From Mesorhizobium amorphae CCNWGS0123 (GTDB lineage: Bacteria; Pseudomonadota; Alphaproteobacteria; Rhizobiales; Rhizobiaceae), in the NCBI RefSeq assembly GCF_001686985.1, contig NZ_CP015318.1, forward strand, positions 4,338,001 through 4,402,000: a stretch of DNA of 64,000 bases, given 5' to 3'. Shown here piece after piece: positions 8,882 to 16,856 of this stretch. The position numbers and the translations under genes were made by a program. Below the pieces are notes generated by a model, which worked only from the letters and a program-made list of their open reading frames with translations, ran no database searches and was not told where the DNA came from. The stretch's first letter is position 1. Each line of letters opens with the position of its first letter.

Positions 8882-9595
8882 CTACTCGCCCATATATTCG
8901 CGCAGTGCGTCCGGTGAATGGTTCTCGCCGATCGACATCGCCAAGATGCGCGAAATGTGCCGGCGCGGCAGGCCGGTTTGCGCGGCCCACGTATTGATCT
9001 GCGCCTGGATCTTGTCGAGGTCTCGCTTCGAGGTCGGGCTTTCGGCGATGTCGAGCCCGGCGTCGCGAAGTGCGGCCGCCATGTCGGCCGAGACGATGAA
9101 GGCATCCCATTCCAGCCAACGCAGGAAGTACTGGCCGGTATTGCCGCCGAGCCGGCTGCCATGCTTGCCGAGATAGGCCATCAGCCCGACCTGATCGTCG
9201 GCCGGCCAGGCGGCGAGGAACTTGCCGAAGCCGCCATGTTCCTTCGACACCCGCTCGACGAATGCGGCGTTGTCGCGCACGGATTTGATCTTCTGCGGAT
9301 TGCGCACGATGCGTTTGTCGGACGCCAGCTCGTGCCAGAAATCGTCGGGCTGGAACAACAGCCGCTTCGGCTCGAAGCCGAGGAACGCTTCCTCGAAACC
9401 AGGCCATTTCTGCTCGATGACGCGCCAGACGAAGCCGGCGGCAAAGACGCGCTCGGCCATGGTCGACAGGATGCGATCGTCTGTGATCTTCGCCACGGCA
9501 GCATTGTCGGGCATGGGCCCAAGCAACGACGCCAAAGGTGCCTCGCCGCCTTTGCGTTTTACCGCACGGGCGCGGATTTTCTGGAAATCGGCCAT
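8882..9595 (-). CDS. DNA-3-methyladenine glycosylase I family protein
   Basis: The 237-residue protein resembles Tag-type base-excision glycosylases: an MAERVFAAGFVWRVIEQKWPGFEEAF core, the later VRNPQKIKSVRDNAAF helix and a C-terminal W-D-AFIVS helix. It would remove alkylated adenine from DNA. It is longer than E. coli Tag (187 residues) and the zinc-binding Cys/His ends of classical Tag are not evident, so it belongs to a divergent branch. Start 9595 (MADFQKIRARA) is preferred over the in-frame ATG at 9619. Confidence 0.75.
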   Translation of the reverse strand: MADFQKIRARAVKRKGGEAPLASLLGPMPDNAAVAKITDDRILSTMAERVFAAGFVWRVIEQKWPGFEEAFLGFEPKRLLFQPDDFWHELASDKRIVRNPQKIKSVRDNAAFVERVSKEHGGFGKFLAAWPADDQVGLMAYLGKHGSRLGGNTGQYFLRWLEWDAFIVSADMAAALRDAGLDIAESPTSKRDLDKIQAQINTWAAQTGLPRRHISRILAMSIGENHSPDALREYMGE

Positions 9596-9685
9596 TTGGT
9601 CCCTCACAGGTCGCGTCAATCTACCACTTCCCGTTCGAACCGGCAGCCTCTACGTCTATCGCACACGCTGACGGAGACGAAACAC

Positions 9686-10246
9686 ATGAACAAGACCGTC
9701 GAAGATCTGGCAAACCGCTGGCTGAAGCGAAGGCCGGATGCCTTGAGCAAACTTGAAAGCCGGGTCCTGCAAGCGACGCTCGAACGCACCACCATATCGA
9801 AGGACACAAACAAGGCCGTCGCCTTCCATCAGACGCTCGGCGATCGCGTCGCCGACACCATCGCCCGCATCGGCGGCTCGTGGTCCTTCATACTCAGCTT
9901 CATCGCCTTTCTGATCCTGTGGACCGCAGGCAATGTCTGGCTGCTGACGCGCGATGCCTTCGACCCCTACCCGTTCATCTTCCTCAACCTGGTGCTGTCC
10001 ATGGTCGCGGCGCTGCAGGCGCCGGTCATCATGATGTCGCAGAACCGCCAGACCGAGCGCGACCGTATAGACGCCGCCCACGACTACGAGGTCAATCTCA
10101 AGGCCGAAATCGAGATCATGGCGCTGCACGAGAAATTGGACGAGCTGCGCCACAGCGAGATCATCGGCTTGCGCGACGAGATCCTGCGCCTGGCCGAACA
10201 GGTCAAACGGATCGACGAGAAACTGTCGGCGCGGCAAGCCTCCTGA
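9686..10246 (+). CDS. DUF1003 membrane protein
   Basis: A 186-residue protein of the DUF1003 family, with two transmembrane helices (about residues 67-87 and 97-117) after an amphipathic N-terminus, ending in a charged coiled-coil-like tail. The ATSK-type block QNRQTERDRIDAAHDYEVNLKAE is the recognisable DUF1003 signature. Function is unknown. Its stop overlaps the start of the DedA gene by one base (TGATG), which implies translational coupling. The frame is open far upstream, but only the ATG at 9686 fits the family. Confidence 0.8.
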   Translation: MNKTVEDLANRWLKRRPDALSKLESRVLQATLERTTISKDTNKAVAFHQTLGDRVADTIARIGGSWSFILSFIAFLILWTAGNVWLLTRDAFDPYPFIFLNLVLSMVAALQAPVIMMSQNRQTERDRIDAAHDYEVNLKAEIEIMALHEKLDELRHSEIIGLRDEILRLAEQVKRIDEKLSARQAS

Positions 10247-10842
10247 TGACAGAGGCGATTCATCATCTCATCGAGCAGTATGGGCTGATCGCGGTTTTCC
10301 TGGGCTGCGTCGCGGAAGGCGAAAGTGCCGCCATCCTCGGCGGCTTCTTCGCCCATCAGCACGTTTTTGTGTTGTGGCAGGCCTTCCTGGCGGCCGCCTT
10401 CGGCGCTTTCGTCGGCGACACCTTCTTCTTCATCCTCGGCCGCAGCTTTTCCGATCATCCCTATGTCCTCAAGCTGAAGGCGAGGCCGGGGTTCAGCCAC
10501 GCCTTCCGTCTCGTCTCCTCGCACCCCAACATCTTCGTGCTGTCGAACCGCTACATCTACGGCATGCGCCTGGTCGGCGGCATCGCCGCCGGTTTCGCCA
10601 GCATCACTGCAACGCGTTTCGTCATCCTCAACGCCGTCTCGTCGCTGGTCTGGGCGGCATTGTTCGGCACTGTCGGCTATGTCTTCGGGCTTGGCGCCGA
10701 GCGCATCGTCGGCCAGGCACTGCATCGCCACGAGCGGTTGCTGATCGCGTTGGCTATCGGCCTTGCCGTGGCCGGTCTTGCCTGGTTCCTTGCCCACCAT
10801 GTTGCAGGCAAGGAACGCGCCAAGGATGCCGGGGAAACGTGA
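10246..10842 (+). CDS. DedA family membrane protein
   Basis: The 198-residue DedA/VTT-type protein has the re-entrant loop motif typical of undecaprenyl-phosphate or phospholipid flippases: GCVAEGESAAILGGFFA near 17-33, then FGAFVGDTFFFILGR and NRYIYGMRLVGGIAAG. Several hydrophobic segments place it in the inner membrane. DedA members act in lipid-carrier recycling and membrane homeostasis; which substrate this one moves is unknown. It is coupled to the DUF1003 gene by a one-base overlap. Confidence 0.8.
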   Translation: MTEAIHHLIEQYGLIAVFLGCVAEGESAAILGGFFAHQHVFVLWQAFLAAAFGAFVGDTFFFILGRSFSDHPYVLKLKARPGFSHAFRLVSSHPNIFVLSNRYIYGMRLVGGIAAGFASITATRFVILNAVSSLVWAALFGTVGYVFGLGAERIVGQALHRHERLLIALAIGLAVAGLAWFLAHHVAGKERAKDAGET

Positions 10843-10845
10843 ACG

Positions 10846-10926
10846 TCAGTCGGGGTCCAGCGCGCAGTCGCCGCGGTCGAGGATCAGCGGAATGATCAGG
10901 TCCTCTTCATCGGCCAGATGCCTTGT
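10846..10926 (-). pseudogene. Remnant of a hemerythrin (HHE) domain gene
   Basis: The minus strand reads LTRHLADEEDLIIPLILDRGD plus six residues to a stop. This is the conserved C-terminal helix of hemerythrin-like HHE proteins (His, then DEEDLIIPLIL, with metal-ligand type acidic residues). No start codon, ribosome-binding site or upstream domain precedes it; the dgkA gene ends eight bases upstream. I read it as the 3' stump of a deleted gene. It rests on motif recognition over about 27 codons. Confidence 0.5.
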
Positions 10927-10933
10927 GAGTATC

Positions 10934-11293
10934 CTAGATCGGTAGCCCCGTGATGCGCTCGATGATGGCGATGCCCCAGACGCCGGCGACGATCACCACC
11001 GAAATCAGCACCGCCAGCGAGCCGCAATCCTTGGCGAGCTGGATGTCGACGTTGAATTCGCGGCTGAAGGCGTCGCACGCCGCCTCGATGCCGGTGTTGA
11101 GCACTTCGACCATGATCAGCAGCAGCACAGCGCCGATCAGCAGCGCGTAGCCACGCCACGACGTCGACACGAACCAGCCGAGCGGCAAGGCAAGCACCAG
11201 CAGCATCAGCTCCTGCTGGAAGGCCTTCTCGCTGGCGGCCAGCTTTCGAAAGGCCCGCACTGAATTGTAGAAAGCATCGATCAGCCGCTGCAT
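10934..11293 (-). CDS. dgkA: Diacylglycerol kinase
   Basis: A 119-residue integral membrane kinase that phosphorylates diacylglycerol to phosphatidate. The signature EVLNTGIEAACDAF near residues 63-76 and the following D-x3-LAKDCGSLAVLI match prokaryotic DgkA, and three transmembrane helices are visible. The start is the ATG at 11293 (MQRLIDAFYNSVRAFRKL); the longer open frame upstream is not conserved in character. Directly downstream lies a hemerythrin remnant, so its 3' flank appears rearranged. Confidence 0.92.
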   Translation of the reverse strand: MQRLIDAFYNSVRAFRKLAASEKAFQQELMLLVLALPLGWFVSTSWRGYALLIGAVLLLIMVEVLNTGIEAACDAFSREFNVDIQLAKDCGSLAVLISVVIVAGVWGIAIIERITGLPI

Positions 11294-11372
11294 GCCCAAC
11301 GTCCCTTTCCGAGTCACCGGCAGGGGATATCGCAACCGCTGGATCAAGGGAATAAGGCAGACCCCGCAAAAA

Positions 11373-11792
11373 TCATTCGTCCGCGACCCTGAGCGTCGGC
11401 GTCGATTTCTCGAATTGCGGCAGTCCGTCGTCGATCGAGTAGTAGTCGCCCTTGTCGCCGACGAAGATGTGACTCTCACCTTGAAGCCCGGTCGGCGCAT
11501 CGAACAATCCGGCCATGACCGAAACATAGGCATCCTGGTGAGGCTTCCAGAACAGCACCGAGCCGCAGGTCTTGCAGAAGCCGCGCCTGGCAAACGACGA
11601 CGCTTCGTACCAGCTGATGTTCTCGGCACCCGCGATTGTGATGTTGTCATCGGGGACGTTGGTTGCGGCGTAGTAGTGGCCACTCTGCTTGCGGCACTGC
11701 GAACAATGGCAGTAGATCACGCCGCGCAAGGCCCCCCGCGTCCTGAAGCGCACCGCCCCGCACAGGCATGATCCGCTGTGATCGTCGCTCAT
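11373..11792 (-). CDS. GFA domain (CENP-V/GFA) protein
   Basis: This 139-residue zinc-binding protein is of the glutathione-dependent formaldehyde-activating family fold: SCLCGAVRF, then CHCSQCRKQSG and FCKTCGSVLFWK provide the conserved Cys ligands. It lies far from the true formaldehyde genes at 53.3-55.1 kb and is shorter than that Gfa, so a role in formaldehyde chemistry should not be assumed. It shares a divergent intergenic region with the diguanylate cyclase gene. Confidence 0.85.
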   Translation of the reverse strand: MSDDHSGSCLCGAVRFRTRGALRGVIYCHCSQCRKQSGHYYAATNVPDDNITIAGAENISWYEASSFARRGFCKTCGSVLFWKPHQDAYVSVMAGLFDAPTGLQGESHIFVGDKGDYYSIDDGLPQFEKSTPTLRVADE

Positions 11793-12135
11793 CTCGGCCT
11801 CCGTTTGATTTCGCTGCCAGAGTCAGTTTCGCCGGCAGGATTCCAGTTTTGCGGCGGCCAGGCACAGACAAAAGCGACACCGCAAGGACGCGTTCTGAAA
11901 TCCTCGCCGCCTGGCCACCAAAAGGCCCCTTGCATCCTGAGGTAGAAGAAAATGCGTTGCAATGCAGCGCATTAAGGAAACTTTAGCGCGCTCGCATCTA
12001 TTGTTCCTGCAAGCGGAGGTCGTGATTTGGGGACGCATCTCTTCGCATGTCTGGAATTTCGGTCGCACTCCCCGCATCGGCGACGTCCGGCACTCGCAGG
12101 TCCGCGGTGGCTCTTAGGGGTAGAGTGAACAGAAC
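11793..12135. other. Divergent intergenic region between GFA and GGDEF genes
   Basis: Carries no convincing gene. It holds the start sites of two divergent genes and, near its middle, a 23-bp imperfect palindrome listed separately. I see no T-tailed hairpin and no clear CTTGAC-type promoter. Confidence 0.5.
11951..11973. promoter_or_regulatory. 23-bp near-perfect palindrome, candidate operator
   Basis: AATGCG / CGCATT outer arms and TGCA / TGCA inner arms are symmetric about a central A at 11962; ten of eleven positions are self-complementary. The length and symmetry fit a dimeric repressor site. It lies in a divergent promoter region; its regulator is unknown. Confidence 0.45.
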
Positions 12136-13206
12136 ATGCAGCCGGCAGCCGCCCCGACCGACAGGAACACCGACATTGCAAGCACCGTGGTGGCAACCAT
12201 GCGCCAGCTTGGCGTGCTGGGCCTGCCGCGCAACTACGAGATCTTCTACGAGGCGCTGAGCGGCAGCAACCATGAACTCAGCCTCGCTGTGGTGTCGCTG
12301 AGCAACCGGCCGACGCAGGAAGATCTTGATCGCATCGGGCGCACCTTCTTTGCCCAGCATCACGGCCCAGGCATCGTCGAGCATGCCCGGGACGTCATCG
12401 CCAAGGAACTCGAGGACATCGCCTCGTTGCTCAGAAGCGAACGCACCCATATCGAAAAATACGGCAGGATCCTCGACGAGACATCGAGCGGACTGAGCAA
12501 CCGCAGCCTGCTGTCGCAGGATCTGCTGCAGAAGATCGTCGGCGCCATGTCGGCCGCCACCAATTCGACGATCGACCATGGCAGGCAGGTAGCGAGCACA
12601 CTCAGCGACAAGACCGCCGAACTCGAGAGCGTCAAGTCGAAGCTCGAGGAATACAAGCGCCTCGCCGACACCGATCCCCTGACCCATATCTGGAACCGCC
12701 GCGCCTTCGACAAGGAAATCACCAAGATCTACAACAGCAACAAGGGCATCCTGTTCAACGCCCTGATCCTTGCCGATATCGACCGCTTCAAGGACATCAA
12801 CGACCGTTACGGCCACCCGGTCGGCGACAGGATCATCCAGATCATCGCCGAGATCCTCCAGACCAGCATCCGCGGCGACATGTTCGTTGCCCGCACCGGC
12901 GGCGAGGAATTCGCGCTGATCGTCGAAGGCGCCAGCGAGGACACCACCTACGAGATCGCCGAGCGCATCCGCATGCTGATCGAGCAGACGCCGTTCACCA
13001 GCAGCCAGACCGGCACCAATTATGGCACCGTGACGGTGTCGATGGGCATCTGCATGGCATCCGAGGCTGAAAGCCCCGAGGATCTCTATACCAAAGCCGA
13101 CCGGGCGCTCTATCGCTCGAAAGTAGGCGGGCGCAACCGCGTGACCCGCCATTCGGCGATGGCCGGCCGCGCCGGCAAAAGCTGGCTGCTCTACAAGAAG
13201 GACTGA
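12136..13206 (+). CDS. Diguanylate cyclase (GGDEF)
   Basis: The 356-residue protein makes cyclic-di-GMP from two GTP. The C-terminal GGDEF domain (about 174-345) has DTDPLTHIWNRRAF, the metal-binding LADIDRFKDINDRYGHPVGD and an active GGEEF at 255-259. The product-inhibition RxxD motif is not intact (RGDM in its place). Residues 1-170 are a helical, non-membrane region without a sensor I can name, ending in a coiled-coil linker. Cytoplasmic. Start at 12136 (MQPAAAPTDR). Confidence 0.9.
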   Translation: MQPAAAPTDRNTDIASTVVATMRQLGVLGLPRNYEIFYEALSGSNHELSLAVVSLSNRPTQEDLDRIGRTFFAQHHGPGIVEHARDVIAKELEDIASLLRSERTHIEKYGRILDETSSGLSNRSLLSQDLLQKIVGAMSAATNSTIDHGRQVASTLSDKTAELESVKSKLEEYKRLADTDPLTHIWNRRAFDKEITKIYNSNKGILFNALILADIDRFKDINDRYGHPVGDRIIQIIAEILQTSIRGDMFVARTGGEEFALIVEGASEDTTYEIAERIRMLIEQTPFTSSQTGTNYGTVTVSMGICMASEAESPEDLYTKADRALYRSKVGGRNRVTRHSAMAGRAGKSWLLYKKD

Positions 13207-13275
13207 GCCGTCACGGGCGGCCCTCCTGCGATGGGCGAATGCCCGCCAGAGTTCAGAAAAAAGTGTTGCCGCCAT

Positions 13276-13316
13276 CTTTCCATATGAATTTTCGTGACCT
13301 ATATTTTCCATGGAAA
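13276..13316 (+). promoter_or_regulatory. Promoter with flanking TTTCCAT operators for RES-Xre operon
   Basis: CTTTCC (13276-13281), 17-nt spacer and a perfect CTATAT (13299-13304) form a good promoter. TTTCCAT at 13277-13283 overlaps the -35 box, and the palindrome TTTCCATGGAAA at 13305-13316 follows the -10 box at the expected transcription start. Paired repeats across a promoter fit autorepression by the antitoxin. Confidence 0.55.
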
Positions 13317-13330
13317 TGGAAGATAGGCCC

Positions 13331-13708
13331 ATGACACAGCCTCAAATCGCTGCTGGCGCAGCCGAGAACGCGGTCCTGACCAAGGCGACGCTGCGCGCCG
13401 CTGAACTGCTCGACGTCACCGCCAGGATACTGGCATCGATCATCGGCGTCTCGGAAGCCACGGTTTCGCGCATGCGCAAACAGGAATTCCTGCTGGAGCG
13501 CGGCACCAAGCCATTCGAGCTTGCGGTGCTGTTCGTCCGATTGTTCCGTTCGCTCGACGCCATTGTCGGCGGTGACGAGACGATCGCCCGGGCATGGCTG
13601 AAGAATGCCAACACAGCCTTCGACGGCGCGCCGGTCGAGAAAATCCAGACAATATCAGGGCTCGTCGATGTCATCGCCTACCTGGACTCCCGCCGCGCTC
13701 TCGTCTGA
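13331..13708 (+). CDS. Xre/MbcA/ParS family antitoxin
   Basis: A 125-residue antitoxin with an N-terminal helix-turn-helix (VTARILASIIGVSEATVSRMRKQ) and a C-terminal DUF2384-type domain (LFVRLFRSLDAIVGGDETIARAWLKNANTAFDG) which binds and blocks the partner RES toxin. The ATG at 13331 has GGAAGA eight bases upstream; the in-frame ATG at 13310 lies inside the operator palindrome and is less likely. The gene overlaps the toxin gene by 41 bases, so the two are translated as a unit. Confidence 0.88.
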   Translation: MTQPQIAAGAAENAVLTKATLRAAELLDVTARILASIIGVSEATVSRMRKQEFLLERGTKPFELAVLFVRLFRSLDAIVGGDETIARAWLKNANTAFDGAPVEKIQTISGLVDVIAYLDSRRALV

Positions 13709-14438
13709 GGCCGTTCCGCTCGACGGCAAGTACTGGCGCATGGTCGAGGCGCAGCATCGCGTCTCGACCTTGAAGGTCGTCGATACGCTCGACGAACAGG
13801 CCCTGCTCGAGGACCTGATCGAGGAGACCAAGCCGCAGATCCCCTTGGAATGCCGGCATCTTCACTATCTGCTGGCAACGCCTTTCCGCTATGGATCGAT
13901 CTATCCGCACGGCTCACGCTTCCGCCGCGCCGGCAGGACCCTGGGCGTCTATTATGCCGCCGAGACGATGCTGACGGCGGTCGCCGAAATGGCCTTCTAC
14001 CGTCTGCTGTTCTTCGCGGAATCCCCTGTTACGCCATGGCCGCGCGACGCCGCCGACTACACCGCCTTCGCCGCCGCCATCAAATGTGCCAACGCCATCG
14101 ACCTGACACGATCGCCGCTCGATCGCGACCAGGCCGCATGGACGCATCCGACCGACTACAGCGCTTGCCAGTCCATTGCCGATGTCGCGCGCGCGGCCGG
14201 GCTGCAGGCGATCCGATATCGCTCGGCGCGCGACTCCAAAGGCGCCAACATCGCGCTTTTGACCTGCAAGGGTTTTGCCAAGCCAAAGCCGCTGGAGCCG
14301 CAGACCTGGCGCATCCGCCTCGGCGCCTTCGGCGTGCAGGCGATCTGCGAATTCCCGGAAAAGCGGATCGAGTTCTCCAGGACTGCTTTTTCCGACCCGA
14401 GGCTTGCCGGCCTGCGCTGGGAACGTGGAAGGCGCTAA
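13668..14438 (+). CDS. RES domain toxin
   Basis: The 256-residue RES-family protein pairs with the upstream Xre-type antitoxin. Characterised RES toxins degrade NAD+ in the cell. Conserved features include YWRMVEA with Arg, the YYAAETMLTAVAEM stretch with catalytic-type Glu, and a later Ser in ACQSIADVARAAG. The ATG at 13668 lies inside the antitoxin gene. The 3' end overlaps the convergent membrane-protein gene by four bases. RES-Xre cassettes are often mobile, but base composition here matches the flanks. Confidence 0.85.
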   Translation: MSSPTWTPAALSSEAVPLDGKYWRMVEAQHRVSTLKVVDTLDEQALLEDLIEETKPQIPLECRHLHYLLATPFRYGSIYPHGSRFRRAGRTLGVYYAAETMLTAVAEMAFYRLLFFAESPVTPWPRDAADYTAFAAAIKCANAIDLTRSPLDRDQAAWTHPTDYSACQSIADVARAAGLQAIRYRSARDSKGANIALLTCKGFAKPKPLEPQTWRIRLGAFGVQAICEFPEKRIEFSRTAFSDPRLAGLRWERGRR

Positions 14439-15139
14439 GCCAGTATGTTGACGGCGCGTGCCGCCACCAGCGCGATGGTCAGCAGCGAGATCATCGCCTC
14501 CGCCATCATCAACAGCTTGGCGCGCTGGGACAGCGGCAAAGTGTCGGTCGGCGAGAACGCCGTCGCATTGGTGAATGCCAGGAACACATAGTCGACGAAG
14601 CCGGGCAGCCAGCCACGGATTTCACGATCGGGCAGCGTCATTTGTGGGAAGAGGAAGTCGGCCTGCGCGCGCTTGACCAGCCCGCAGGTCGGCGGCCCGC
14701 CCCGGTCGGTGCTCCAAAACCAAAGCGCAAAGACGATGACGTTGGTGACCCAGATGTTCAGTGCATCGACGAGAAGCGTCGTTCCGGGGCCGGCATGGCC
14801 TGCCAGCAGCGCGCGCACCAGGAAGGCCAGCGCACCGCAATTCATGATGCTGATGACGCCGGTCATCACCAGCGCCATCCGACGGATGAACACTCGAAAC
14901 CGGCCGATCGTGTACCAGTGATCGTGCTCGACAGCTCTCTGTGTTGCCATTTGCGTCCAGGCTGTCGCGATCGAGAGAGGCATGAGGAGCGCTGCCTCGA
15001 TCGCGGGAGCCAGCCACCGCGGCCCGAACGACAGATCGTTGATGACGAGAAGCTGCAGGCAAATGATGACGAGGACCGCGGCGCGCGCCGACCAGAAATC
15101 AAGCCCGCGGTGGTGGATGATGGCATGCTCGTGACGCAT
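14435..15139 (-). CDS. Integral membrane protein, DUF1345-like
   Basis: The 234-residue protein has about six hydrophobic segments (near 18-37, 44-60, 90-112, 125-145, 180-198 and 206-232). Its last section, GFVDYVFLAFTNATAFSPTDT and a closing helix, resembles the C-terminal pattern of DUF1345 proteins such as the one encoded at 55.6 kb. That architecture is loosely pore-like, but no potassium selectivity signature is present. Function is unknown. It converges on the RES gene with a 4-base overlap. Confidence 0.65.
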   Translation of the reverse strand: MRHEHAIIHHRGLDFWSARAAVLVIICLQLLVINDLSFGPRWLAPAIEAALLMPLSIATAWTQMATQRAVEHDHWYTIGRFRVFIRRMALVMTGVISIMNCGALAFLVRALLAGHAGPGTTLLVDALNIWVTNVIVFALWFWSTDRGGPPTCGLVKRAQADFLFPQMTLPDREIRGWLPGFVDYVFLAFTNATAFSPTDTLPLSQRAKLLMMAEAMISLLTIALVAARAVNILA

Positions 15140-15276
15140 GGTGCTGGCGATCGCATCGAGAGGGCACTAAGTCGGCTGTGCGTTCCACCTCAATCTTGGT
15201 TTTGCGATGGTCGTGTGAGAACACATTTTCGTAAGCGCTGATGTGATCGCGGCCCGTCATGCGTCTCCGCGAAACG

Positions 15277-15309
15277 AAAAAAGCGCCGGATTTCTCCAGC
15301 GCTTTTGTT
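15277..15309 (-). terminator. Intrinsic terminator after DAHP synthase
   Basis: On the minus strand AAAAGCGCTGGA pairs with TCCGGCGCTTTT (one mismatch/wobble) around a short loop and ends in a T run. It sits about 26 bases past the stop. Confidence 0.75.
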
Positions 15310-15334
15310 CAATCCATTCTGGCTGCAGATAGGC

Positions 15335-16708
15335 TCAGCCGTTGGCGGCCTGCTTGTGCTGGACCGGATGGCTCTTCTTCAAGAGGTCCGAGACCAGGAA
15401 GGCCAGCTCGATCGCCTGGTCGGCGTTGAGGCGCGGGTCGCAATGCGTGTGGTAGCGATCCTGCAATTCCTCGGCGGTGATGGCGCGGGCGCCACCGGTG
15501 CATTCGGTGACGTTCTTTCCGGTCATCTCGACATGGATGCCGCCCGGGTGCGTACCCTCGGCGCGGTGCACCTCGAAGAAGGTCTGCACTTCCTTGAGAA
15601 TGCGGTCGAACGGTCGCGTCTTGTAGCCGGCGGCCTCGATCGTGTTGCCGTGCATCGGGTCGGACGACCACACCACGCTGCGGCCTTCCTTCTGCACCGC
15701 CCGTACCAGCTTCGGCAGGTGGTCGGCAACCTTGTCCGAGCCGAAGCGCGCGATCAGCGTCAGCCGGCCCGGCTCGTTCTCCGGATTGAGCAGGTCGATC
15801 AGTTCCAGCAATCCGTCCGGCGTCAACGACGGGCCGCATTTGAGGCCGAGCGGGTTCTTGATGCCGCGGCAGTACTCGACATGCGCATGGTCGGGCTGGC
15901 GGGTGCGGTCACCGATCCAGATCATGTGGCCCGACGTGGCGTACCAGTCGCCCGAGGTCGAATCGACGCGGGTCAGCGCCTCCTCATAGCCGAGCAGCAG
16001 CGCCTCGTGGCTGGTGTAGAAATCCGTCTCGCGCAGCGCGAAATTGGTTTCGGAGGTGATGCCGACCGCGCGCATGAAATCCATCGTCTCGGTGATGCGA
16101 TTGGCGAGCGACTCGTACTTTTCGCCTTGCGGGCTGTCGGACACGAAGCCGAGCATCCAGCTATGCACGTTCTCCAGGCTGGCATAGCCGCCCTGCGCGA
16201 AGGCGCGCAAAAGGTTGAGCGTTGCCGCCGACTGGCGGTACGCCATCTCCTGGCGAGCGGGATCGGGAATGCGCGACTTGGCGTCGAACTCGATGCCGTT
16301 GATGATGTCGCCGCGGTAGCTCGGCAGCGTCACCTCGCCCTTGGTCTCGTTGTCGGACGAGCGCGGCTTGGCGAACTGGCCGGCGACGCGGCCGACCTTC
16401 ACCACCGGCTGCGCGCCGGCGAAGGTCAGCACCACCGACATCTGCAGGAAGACGCGGAAAAAGTCGCGGATATTGTCCGCGCCATGCTCGGCAAAACTCT
16501 CGGCGCAGTCGCCGCCCTGGAGAAGGAATGCGTCACCGGCTGCGACAGCTGCAAGCTGCTTCTTCAGCTTGCGCGCCTCACCGGCAAAAACCAGCGGCGG
16601 AAAGGTGGCGAGCTGGGCTTCCGTGTTCTTCAGCGCGGCAAGGTCCGGATAAGCAGGAACCTGCTTGATCGGCTTTGCCCTCCACGAATTCGGCGACCAT
16701 TTCGTCAT
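15335..16708 (-). CDS. Class II 3-deoxy-7-phosphoheptulonate (DAHP) synthase
   Basis: Condenses phosphoenolpyruvate and erythrose 4-phosphate, the entry to the shikimate pathway. The plant-type (class II) enzyme is recognised by [12 protein letters not shown] near 85-97, [26 protein letters not shown] and DPMHGNT, and by its 457-residue length. The start is ATG 16708 ([10 protein letters not shown]); an upstream in-frame ATG at 16786 adds only a basic tail. It follows mfd on the same strand with a 148-base gap and ends at a terminator. Confidence 0.95.
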   Translation of the reverse strand: MTKWSPNSWRAKPIKQVPAYPDLAALKNTEAQLATFPPLVFAGEARKLKKQLAAVAAGDAFLLQGGDCAESFAEHGADNIRDFFRVFLQMSVVLTFAGAQPVVKVGRVAGQFAKPRSSDNETKGEVTLPSYRGDIINGIEFDAKSRIPDPARQEMAYRQSAATLNLLRAFAQGGYASLENVHSWMLGFVSDSPQGEKYESLANRITETMDFMRAVGITSETNFALRETDFYTSHEALLLGYEEALTRVDSTSGDWYATSGHMIWIGDRTRQPDHAHVEYCRGIKNPLGLKCGPSLTPDGLLELIDLLNPENEPGRLTLIARFGSDKVADHLPKLVRAVQKEGRSVVWSSDPMHGNTIEAAGYKTRPFDRILKEVQTFFEVHRAEGTHPGGIHVEMTGKNVTECTGGARAITAEELQDRYHTHCDPRLNADQAIELAFLVSDLLKKSHPVQHKQAANG

Positions 16709-16856
16709 CGTTGCACCCAAACGCTCTTTCCAGCGAGCATCCTCGCCCGCCATTCCGCCCCTATATGGGGTGGCGGCTCCATACACGAAGCCGATTTCCT
16801 ATTCTAGACTGGAATTTCAGCGCTGGCGAATGCACCAGACGCCGCGAGCAGCCTCG

